A stretch of 64,000 nt of DNA from Cysteiniphilum litorale (lineage in GTDB: Bacteria > Pseudomonadota > Gammaproteobacteria > Francisellales > Francisellaceae): contig NZ_QLIQ01000010.1 of the NCBI RefSeq assembly GCF_003428165.1, positions 23,310-87,309 on the forward strand, written 5' to 3'. The position numbers were made by a program, and so were the translations under genes. Numbering within the stretch: the stretch's first letter is position 1; every line of letters begins with the position of its first letter. A model generated the notes under the pieces. The model did no database searches. It was not told the origin of the DNA and worked only from the letters and a program-made list of their open reading frames with translations. Below are positions 57,883 through 64,000 of this stretch, in pieces.

Positions 57883-58665
57883 TCAAAAGATAAATTTCAT
57901 CATTAAGCCAGCATCGACCGTATTATTCTCTGGCTCATGCCACCCTTTCGTTGTCGCACCATCCGCTGTTTCGGAAGTCTGAATTTTCCAATATTTAATA
58001 TAGGGACCAATCAGCCATGCCCAACTGCCTTGATCACGCCCCAAAAGCACATAGCCATTGGCACCCCAGCCTTCGCGTTGTTGATTGGTAACCCCGCCAT
58101 CAATACCAGAGTATTGTATCCCATGAATCAACCCATCAAACTCAAGACGTGATTGGATAATCAGTTTATTCTTATGCCATGAGATATCGGCACCTACTGG
58201 AATATAGAAATAATTTGAAATACGTAAGTATCCCGCTGAATTGTTACTTGAATCATTATTCAGATAACGATAGCCCAAACCAATATACGGGGTAAGCTTC
58301 AATCCTGATTTTTGCCATGAGAAAACATAACCCACCTTCGGTGAAATACCCAAGATATAGCTATTATCATTATCCATCTGGAATGCCTGCCCATTAAGAA
58401 GACGCCCATCATATTTGCCATTGACAAAACCAAATTGCCCATCGACAATCAAGGTCACTTTATTGCGATCAATATATTGGTAGCTACCATCTAAACCAAA
58501 GCTTGGTCCTTTGATACTCATAAGCCCCGGCTCACGATAGCTATAGTATCCTGCCATTGGTGAGATCGAAAACAAAGAACAACCCGCCTTATCAATACCA
58601 CAAGTTGCATTAGCATTTATCGTTGTTAAAAAAATCGCTGAAAAACCCACTATCCTTTTTATCAT
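57883..58665 (-). CDS. Hypothetical outer-membrane beta-barrel protein
   Basis: A 260-residue exported protein. The signal peptide MIKRIVGFSAIFLTTINANA precedes CGIDKAGCSLFSISPMAGYY. The ATG at 58665 is chosen because GGGAGA lies 7 bases upstream, whereas an ATG at 58671 abuts it. Many alternating strands follow (GLGYRYLNNDSS, YIPVGADISWH, LLGRDQGSWAWLIGPYIKYW) and the end is GLMMKFIF, with a terminal Phe as in outer-membrane barrels. It resembles MipA/OmpV-like proteins in style, but I cannot assign a family. Foldback element B copy 2 lies just upstream. Confidence 0.7.
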   Translation of the reverse strand: MIKRIVGFSAIFLTTINANATCGIDKAGCSLFSISPMAGYYSYREPGLMSIKGPSFGLDGSYQYIDRNKVTLIVDGQFGFVNGKYDGRLLNGQAFQMDNDNSYILGISPKVGYVFSWQKSGLKLTPYIGLGYRYLNNDSSNNSAGYLRISNYFYIPVGADISWHKNKLIIQSRLEFDGLIHGIQYSGIDGGVTNQQREGWGANGYVLLGRDQGSWAWLIGPYIKYWKIQTSETADGATTKGWHEPENNTVDAGLMMKFIF

Positions 58666-58693
58666 CGGCATTCTCCCTATTTAATGAACTTAT

Positions 58694-58858
58694 ATACCCA
58701 TCACAAAGCATTTTACAGAATTTTTTGCTTTGTTTTTTGCGTGCTTTTGGCAAGTTGAATTTTGACAATAGTCCTAACTATTACCTGCAATCCAACTTGC
58801 CAAAATCTTCACAAACTACTTTACAATCAAACACCGCAAAATGATTTACGATGGGTAT
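58694..58858. mobile_element. Foldback repeat family B, copy 2 (MITE-like)
   Basis: A 165-bp element, equal in length to 14724-14888 and inverted relative to it. The ends are ATACCCATCACAAAGCATTT and AATGATTTACGATGGGTAT. The shared internal blocks are AATAGTCCTAACTATTACCT and AACACCGCAAAATG. It lies 32 bp after the gmk stop. The two copies differ by many substitutions, indicating age rather than recent duplication. Confidence 0.8.
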
Positions 58859-58890
58859 TACAAAGAGTAGTCTAGATGAGATTTTAACTT

Positions 58891-59448
58891 TTACACACGA
58901 AAACATGCCCGCAAATCAGCTAAGGCTTCATTAAAGTTGTCATTAATAATGACATAATCATACTCATTAGCATGCGATGCTTCATTTTGTGCATCTTGCA
59001 TGCGTCTAACAATCACCTCTTGTGAGTCTTGTGCACGTTTAACTAAGCGCTCATGCAAAGCGTCCAAGTTTGGCGGCAGTATAAAAATACTAACACAATT
59101 ATTCTTAAAGATTTCTCTGGCTTGCCTTGCGCCTTGCCAATCAATCTCTAAGATTACATCTAAGCCTTTCTGTGTCAGTGCATCAACCGATGCTTTGGAT
59201 GTTCCATAATAATGATCAAACACCTTGGCGTATTCGATAAAGTCATCTTCTGTAATCATTTTTTCAAATACTTCATGACTGACAAAATGATAATGCTGTC
59301 CATTAACTTCTTGCGGACGTGGCTTGCGCGTTGTATGTGACACGCTAACCGCAACGCCATCGTTGGTCTCAATAAGCGCTTTTAACAATGAAGTCTTCCC
59401 CGCACCTGAGGGGGCAGAAACAATATAAACCGTACCTAACTTGCTCAT
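58891..59448 (-). CDS. gmk: Guanylate kinase
   Basis: Phosphorylates GMP to GDP using ATP. The frame from the ATG at 59448 gives 185 residues; an upstream in-frame codon at 59472 would overlap galU and adds atypical sequence. The P-loop APSGAGKTSLL lies at the N-terminus, followed by VSVSHTTRKPRPQEVNGQHY and EFAK-like EYAKVFDHYYGTS, and the lid region VKRAQDSQEVIVRRM. It lies 4 bp after galU. The rpoZ/spoT genes often found nearby are absent here. Confidence 0.95.
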   Translation of the reverse strand: MSKLGTVYIVSAPSGAGKTSLLKALIETNDGVAVSVSHTTRKPRPQEVNGQHYHFVSHEVFEKMITEDDFIEYAKVFDHYYGTSKASVDALTQKGLDVILEIDWQGARQAREIFKNNCVSIFILPPNLDALHERLVKRAQDSQEVIVRRMQDAQNEASHANEYDYVIINDNFNEALADLRACFRV

Positions 59449-59452
59449 TTTA

Positions 59453-60343
59453 TTAATGATCCAAAAGTTCATTCACTGTATTTACGCCAAGCGTTGTCTG
59501 CACATGCGCCATAAACTTTTTACCCAATAGTTTATCGCGAGTTGCTAACTCAAAGTTGGCAATCAAAAACCCAAGCTTATCACCACAATCATAACGCGTA
59601 CCTTCAAAGTTATGTGCGACAAGCCGTTGTGTTTCAATCAGCTTGGCAATGGCATCAGTTAGTTGAATCTCGCCACCAGCACCTTTAGGGATTGTTTCAA
59701 GATAATCAAAAATCTCCCCTGGCAATATATATCGACCAACGACGGCATTAGTTGACGGTGCTTTCTCAGGTGCGGGCTTTTCAACAATAGCTTCAATACT
59801 CTGATCTGCACGCGTTTTGACGATCCCATAAGAGCCCGTATCTTTCTTGGGTACATTTTGCACCGCAATTACACCGCATTTTTGATAATAATATTGATTC
59901 ATCATTTGTGACAAAGCACCTTTGCCATCAACATTATCAATTAAATCATCCGCTAATAAGACAGCAAAAGGTTCATTGCCAATTAAAGGCTTGGCACATA
60001 AAACAGCGTGACCTAAACCTAGTGCTTCTTTTTGGCGCACATAGGCACAATTAACACCAGCAGGTAAAATATTGCGCACTGTTTCCAATAGTTCAAGTTT
60101 GCCTTTTTGCTCAAGATTATATTCAAGTTCAAAGTTCTTATCGAAGTGATCTTCTATCGCGCGCTTATGCGTGCTTGTCACAAAGATAAGCTCATTAATC
60201 CCTGCTTCAATCGCTTCTTCAACTGCATATTGAATCAAGGGTTTATCAACGACTGTTAACATTTCTTTTGGCGAGGCTTTAGTTGCTGGTAAGAAACGCG
60301 TCCCTAATCCGGCAACTGGAAATACTGCTTTTGTAATCTTCAT
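59453..60343 (-). CDS. galU: UTP--glucose-1-phosphate uridylyltransferase
   Basis: Makes UDP-glucose for LPS and other glycan synthesis. The 296-residue nucleotidyltransferase begins [20 protein letters not shown], the GalU signature, with [16 protein letters not shown] after it, [15 protein letters not shown] near residue 105 and LLADDLID near residue 130. Same-strand run with plsC 17 bp upstream and gmk downstream. Confidence 0.97.
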   Translation of the reverse strand: MKITKAVFPVAGLGTRFLPATKASPKEMLTVVDKPLIQYAVEEAIEAGINELIFVTSTHKRAIEDHFDKNFELEYNLEQKGKLELLETVRNILPAGVNCAYVRQKEALGLGHAVLCAKPLIGNEPFAVLLADDLIDNVDGKGALSQMMNQYYYQKCGVIAVQNVPKKDTGSYGIVKTRADQSIEAIVEKPAPEKAPSTNAVVGRYILPGEIFDYLETIPKGAGGEIQLTDAIAKLIETQRLVAHNFEGTRYDCGDKLGFLIANFELATRDKLLGKKFMAHVQTTLGVNTVNELLDH

Positions 60344-60360
60344 TTGTTTACTCCTAGTGT

Positions 60361-61104
60361 TTAGCCACCAATGGCTTTAACCTTATCGTTAATCCATTGG
60401 TAACAATATTCATTTAGCTCATCAACACCCAAATCACTTGGTGAAACAGCTTGCCCAAAAGACAATGTCACTATACCCGGCTTGATCAAACCTGCCTTAT
60501 TTGGCCAAAACTTACCTGAATTATGCGCCACAGGCACGACCATTGCACCACTGGATTTTGCCAAAGTAATCGCCGTTTTATGGAATTTCGGATATTGCCC
60601 AACAGGCACACGTGTGCCTTCTGGGAAAATCACGATACTTAACCCTGACTTTAAACGCTCTTTACCCATTTGTAATACTTTTTTAAAGGACTTTAAGCTT
60701 TGCTTGCGATCAATAGGAATACTATCGACAGCTTTTAAACCTTGCCCAAACACAGGGATCTTTAGAAGCTCTTCTTTTAACACAAAACACACATTATTTA
60801 GCAAGCCATGGAATACCACGGTTTCCCATGAGGATTGGTGTTTGCACACATAAACACACGGCTCTTTTAAAAGGTTCTCTTGACCTTCGGTTTTAACACG
60901 TAGCCATAAGAAAATAACAAGCCCCCAGCGTGTTAATATTGACCACACTTTTGCTGGAATTAAACGTATCCCAATGGGTAAGCGTAATATGCCTAGAACC
61001 ACTGTCAACGTTGCTAAAACGGTGGTCAATACTAAGACATAAACCACAAAAATGATTTGTCTTAGCCACAATATGCCATACCATAAGCCTTTCATTAGAT
61101 TCAT
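60361..61104 (-). CDS. plsC: 1-acyl-sn-glycerol-3-phosphate acyltransferase
   Basis: A 247-residue membrane-associated lysophosphatidic acid acyltransferase of phospholipid synthesis. The acyltransferase motifs are KHQSSWET near residue 93 (HX4E variant of the usual HX4D), SIPIDR near residue 140, and FPEGTRVP near residue 168, which binds the glycerol phosphate. An N-terminal hydrophobic helix lies at about 15-45. It overlaps gmhB by 4 bp (ATGA), indicating coupling. Confidence 0.93.
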   Translation of the reverse strand: MNLMKGLWYGILWLRQIIFVVYVLVLTTVLATLTVVLGILRLPIGIRLIPAKVWSILTRWGLVIFLWLRVKTEGQENLLKEPCVYVCKHQSSWETVVFHGLLNNVCFVLKEELLKIPVFGQGLKAVDSIPIDRKQSLKSFKKVLQMGKERLKSGLSIVIFPEGTRVPVGQYPKFHKTAITLAKSSGAMVVPVAHNSGKFWPNKAGLIKPGIVTLSFGQAVSPSDLGVDELNEYCYQWINDKVKAIGG

Positions 61105-61664
61105 ATCACAGCCTCCACAAACTGCTGTAAATTATCAAATATCATTACACCCGCTAGTTCACTTTGATGCTTCGCCAATGTTTTTAAGCCCTTACCAGTT
61201 TTAACCAAGACTGGTGTGCAATTCGCTTTTCTTGCCGCTTGGATATCTTTAAAACTATCACCGACAAAAAACACCATAGGGTTTAGTGCAATGTCAAGTT
61301 TCAGACTAATCTCATCAAGCATGCCTGTCTGCGGCTTGCGACAAATGCAATCCATATCCGGCGCATGCGGACAATAGGCTATATGCTTAATGGCATCTTT
61401 ATCTTCAGCTAATAAGCCATATAACTTATCATGCATACTCATCAGTGTCGCAAGATCGAAAAGTCCACGCCCAACACCTGATTGATTCGTTGCTATTGCC
61501 ACAGGGATCTTTTTTGCTTTAAGCTCAATAATCGCCTCAATACTTCCAGGAATAGGCTGCCACTCATCCGCTGACTTTATATAATCATCCGAATCTTCAT
61601 TAATCACACCATCACGATCAAGAATAACAAGTGTTGGCGCTATCACTTCTATTTGTTTTGTCAT
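61101..61664 (-). CDS. gmhB: D-glycero-beta-D-manno-heptose-1,7-bisphosphate 7-phosphatase
   Basis: A HAD-superfamily phosphatase of the ADP-heptose pathway for LPS inner core. The 187-residue protein has the nucleophile motif VILDRDGVINEDSDDYIKS, the second motif IATNQSGVGRG, the zinc-site CPHAPDMDCICRKP and FVGDSFKDIQAARKA. I use the ATG at 61664, as the frame further upstream starts at a non-start codon. It sits 12 bp after fdxA and overlaps plsC. Confidence 0.94.
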   Translation of the reverse strand: MTKQIEVIAPTLVILDRDGVINEDSDDYIKSADEWQPIPGSIEAIIELKAKKIPVAIATNQSGVGRGLFDLATLMSMHDKLYGLLAEDKDAIKHIAYCPHAPDMDCICRKPQTGMLDEISLKLDIALNPMVFFVGDSFKDIQAARKANCTPVLVKTGKGLKTLAKHQSELAGVMIFDNLQQFVEAVI

Positions 61665-61676
61665 ACAAAATATCAA

Positions 61677-62000
61677 TTATTTAATTAGATACTGACGTTT
61701 GTCTTTCACATCACGCCATTGATCTGCATCTTCAGGCGGATCACACTTCTCTGTGATATTATCCCACTCTTGTGACAACTCACGATTAAGCTCAACAAAC
61801 TCTAACTGATCTTCTGGTAATTCATCTTCTGAATAGATGGCGTTGACAGGACATTCCGGCTCACACAGTGCGCAATCAATACACTCATCAGGGTTAATCA
61901 CCAGCATATTTTCACCTTCGTAAAAACAATCTACCGGACACACCTCAACACAGTCACCAAATTTACATTTAATACAACTTTCTGTTACCACAAATGGCAT
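61677..62000 (-). CDS. fdxA: Ferredoxin FdxA (7Fe-8S type)
   Basis: A 107-residue cytoplasmic electron carrier. The N-terminal cluster ligands are in [19 protein letters not shown] and the second set in [17 protein letters not shown], the arrangement of a [3Fe-4S] plus [4Fe-4S] ferredoxin. The acidic C-terminal extension [15 protein letters not shown] is typical of proteobacterial FdxA. It heads a fdxA-gmhB-plsC run. Confidence 0.96.
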   Translation of the reverse strand: MPFVVTESCIKCKFGDCVEVCPVDCFYEGENMLVINPDECIDCALCEPECPVNAIYSEDELPEDQLEFVELNRELSQEWDNITEKCDPPEDADQWRDVKDKRQYLIK

Positions 62001-62076
62001 ATACCCACACCTTTTAGCTTCTTAAAAACGTCAATATTTTAACACTTACCCAAGGTTTTAAAAGATTTATTAACAC

Positions 62077-62910
62077 TCAACCTTGCAACTTCTGTAAGAC
62101 ATACGCAAGCTCTTTTGAAATGACAAAATTATTGCGCACCAATAAGTTAATTGTCTTTGCTTCAAATTGATCCAGAAACCAAAATTTAGTGGCAAAGTCA
62201 TACACAGCATTGGCACGCAAATAAATGCTATTAATGCCTTTTTGAAACTCACGCTCTAGCTTATGTTTTGGTGGCATTTTTACAACAATACTTTGTTTTT
62301 GCACATCATATACAGCACAGAGCTCAGCATTTAATAAATTAATCTGTGTTTGATAGTCCCTTACTTGCGCTGGTTTTTGCTGTTGACTTTCCTCGGTAAC
62401 ACGGTGATTTTTTACTACTTGCGCCTTTTGCAGTTGCTGCTGCAACATATAGTTTTGCTCTTTTAGCAACTTATGTTCTTGAATAAGCTGCTCAAATCTT
62501 GCTTTCGATCCATAGTAATTAACCTCCAGATGATCATTTCTCTGGCGTATTTTTTTTATCTCATGTTCATACTTATGTATTTTTGTTTTAATTTCTTGAT
62601 CGATATAATCTTGCAACTTTTCCTTAAGTTTGATGGCAACCTCTTTATGTTCACGCAAAGCGCAAGATAATAATACCTTATCAATCACAGCACCTAAACC
62701 TAGCACCTTCTTTTCAGGAGGTTGCACCACCTCTTGCTTGGCAATCGTTTCCGCTTTTTTAGCATCTTCTTTATATAAAAGGACTTTATCTGCCACATCA
62801 AAAAAAGAATAATGCTTATCAAGTAATTTACGCACTTTGGCAATCGTGACTTCCTGCCCGTCACGTTTTAACATATGACATGCTTCATTCACTTGAGATT
62901 GGCTTAACAT
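62077..62910 (-). CDS. Hypothetical coiled-coil protein with KfrA-like N-terminus
   Basis: A 277-residue soluble protein. Residues 1-60 form a compact helical region (QSQVNEACHMLKRDGQEVTI and AKVRKLLDKHYS) resembling the KfrA N-terminal DNA-binding domain found in plasmid and chromosomal coiled-coil proteins. About residues 85-175 are a Lys/Glu/Gln-rich coiled coil. The C-terminal 90 residues are globular and unrecognised. It starts 8 bp after map. A DNA-binding role is a tentative inference. Confidence 0.6.
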   Translation of the reverse strand: MLSQSQVNEACHMLKRDGQEVTIAKVRKLLDKHYSFFDVADKVLLYKEDAKKAETIAKQEVVQPPEKKVLGLGAVIDKVLLSCALREHKEVAIKLKEKLQDYIDQEIKTKIHKYEHEIKKIRQRNDHLEVNYYGSKARFEQLIQEHKLLKEQNYMLQQQLQKAQVVKNHRVTEESQQQKPAQVRDYQTQINLLNAELCAVYDVQKQSIVVKMPPKHKLEREFQKGINSIYLRANAVYDFATKFWFLDQFEAKTINLLVRNNFVISKELAYVLQKLQG

Positions 62911-62918
62911 AGGCTATC

Positions 62919-63716
62919 CTAAATTGTCTCATCGTGGCGTTTTGTTAATATTTCAACACCACTTTCAGTCACCGCTAACGTATGCTCCCATTGTGCTGAT
63001 AAACTTTTATCTTTAGTTACAGCCGTCCAGCCATCACGCAATACCGTCACCTGCTTTTTGCCGGCATTAATCATCGGCTCAATGGTAAATGTCATACCAG
63101 GCTTTAAAACAGTCTGTAAAGACTTATGCTCATGCGCCTGCTTTGAGACATAATGCAATACTTGCGGTTCTTCATGAAAACCTTGACCGATGCCGTGCCC
63201 ACAAAACATTTCGACCACAGAGAAGTTGTGCGACTTGGCATGCTTCTCAATCGCTTGAGCGATATCATGCAAGCGATTGCCAGGCTTGACCTGTTCAATC
63301 CCTTTAACAAGACACTCATAAGTCACATCTGTTAATCGTTGTGCGAGTATTGATGCTTTTTCACGTCCACCAACAAAGAACATTTTACTGGTATCACCAT
63401 GAAAGCCATCTTTAATAACCGTCACATCAATATTTATAATATCACCCGCTTTAAGCTTCTTTTCTGCAGGAATACCATGACACACAACATGATTAATCGA
63501 TGTGCATATTGATTTTGGAAATCCTCGATAATTCAAGCAAGCAGGAATGGCTTGTTGCTTATCAACGATATAATCATGGCATATCTTATCAAGCTCTGCT
63601 GTTGTCACACCGGGCACAACATATGGTTCAATCATCTCTAGCACTTCAGCCGCCAAACGACCTGCTACACGCATTTTCTCAATTTGTTCAGGTGTTTTTA
63701 AAATTATATTAGTCAT
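62919..63716 (-). CDS. map: Methionine aminopeptidase, type I
   Basis: Removes the initiator Met from nascent proteins. The ATG at 63716 gives 265 residues beginning TNIILKTPEQIEKMRVAGRL, the family N-terminus; the frame continues upstream to 63767 without similarity. Metal ligands are visible in NIDVTVIKDGFHGDTSKMFF (two Asp), CGHGIGQGFHEEP (His) and TIEPM with the final Glu in QWEHTLAVTESG. Standard pita-bread fold length. Confidence 0.96.
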   Translation of the reverse strand: MTNIILKTPEQIEKMRVAGRLAAEVLEMIEPYVVPGVTTAELDKICHDYIVDKQQAIPACLNYRGFPKSICTSINHVVCHGIPAEKKLKAGDIINIDVTVIKDGFHGDTSKMFFVGGREKASILAQRLTDVTYECLVKGIEQVKPGNRLHDIAQAIEKHAKSHNFSVVEMFCGHGIGQGFHEEPQVLHYVSKQAHEHKSLQTVLKPGMTFTIEPMINAGKKQVTVLRDGWTAVTKDKSLSAQWEHTLAVTESGVEILTKRHDETI

Positions 63717-63856
63717 GAATTCAGTTACATTATCTTTAACGTAGTAAACGTCGTATTGTACATGCATTGGTTATTGCATTTCAATCTAAAGCAAAAAACT
63801 AGCATTAATTTTATTATCTTTCCCAAAAAAAGGGTTGAAAAAGTCCTATTCTAGAA

Positions 63857-63885
63857 ACAAAAAAGGCACCTATTAGGTGCCTTTC
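63857..63885 (-). terminator. Rho-independent terminator of the rRNA operon
   Basis: GGCACC and GGTGCC arms (stem extended by flanking A/T pairs, 63865-63881 core) followed on the minus strand by a run of six T residues, 10-15 bases beyond the 5S 3-prime end. A textbook terminator for the operon entering from the right. Confidence 0.93.
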
Positions 63886-63894
63886 TAAATAAAA

Positions 63895-64000
63895 AACCTG
63901 ATGATGTTCTACTTTCACATGGCGAATGCCACACTATCATCGACGCTAACTGTTTTCACTTCTGAGTTCGGAATGGAATCAGGTGGTTCACAGTCGCTAT
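63895..64000 (-). rRNA. rrf: 5S ribosomal RNA (partial, 5-prime end outside window)
   Basis: The reverse complement contains GAACCACCTGATTCCATTCC and CGAACTCAGAAGTGAAA, the universal 5S loop B/helix III sequence, and ends GAACATCATCAGG. About 106 bases are present; roughly the first ten lie beyond base 64000. The 3-prime end is estimated. The 16S and 23S genes should lie further right on the minus strand. Confidence 0.95.

Overview
The window looks like a chromosomal segment of a low-GC gammaproteobacterium. The glmM-tpiA pair, the nine-gene atp operon, cyoABCDE, FdxA-type ferredoxin, GmhB and the overall gene style point towards the Francisella-related lineages (for example Fastidiosibacteraceae). 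That assignment is inferred from protein character alone and is not certain.

Layout. 1-6.9 kb: tpiA (cut by the window edge) and glmM on the minus strand, then an AAA-like/PD-(D/E)XK protein, glpX, a LysR regulator and a TDT/SLAC1-type transporter on the plus strand. 6.9-7.4 kb: a 13-unit heptamer array and a foldback repeat. 7.4-14.7 kb: the complete atpIBEFHAGDC operon (minus) with a recognisable promoter. 14.7-24.3 kb: gltX, a CDF metal transporter, an NfeD/SPFH pair, a two-component system coupled to an MFS-like membrane protein, and an NhaP-type antiporter. 24.4-32 kb: a secreted trypsin-like protease, the cyo ubiquinol oxidase operon and a YefM/YoeB-type toxin-antitoxin pair.

32.4-52.4 kb is an accessory surface-secretion island. 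Two converging gene blocks encode a complete type I secretion apparatus (ABC protein, HlyD-type adaptor, TolC-type outer-membrane factor), a 1591-residue RTX-type substrate, one MotA/TolQ-like protein and two MotB-like proteins. The arrangement resembles Salmonella SPI-4 (SiiABCDEF), where a MotAB-like proton channel assists a type I secretion system. Here the ABC protein has lost several canonical ATPase residues, and one MotB-like paralogue has Ser where the other has the proton-binding Asp. Upstream lie beta-barrel proteins, a small HTH protein, an SRPBCC protein, a 13-Asp-box lipoprotein and a second two-component system whose two genes are separated by a foldback repeat.

52.4-64 kb: a DUF475/TerC-like membrane protein preceded by a strong yybP-ykoY (Mn2+) riboswitch candidate, a secreted M4 metalloprotease, a decayed HigA-like antitoxin, a DASS-type transporter, a beta-barrel protein, then a housekeeping run (map, KfrA-like protein, fdxA, gmhB, plsC, galU, gmk), ending in a partial 5S rRNA with its terminator.

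Two families of non-autonomous foldback elements, each with two copies about 44 kb apart, lie immediately after stop codons. Two unrelated heptamer arrays and several perfect inverted repeats add regulatory structure.
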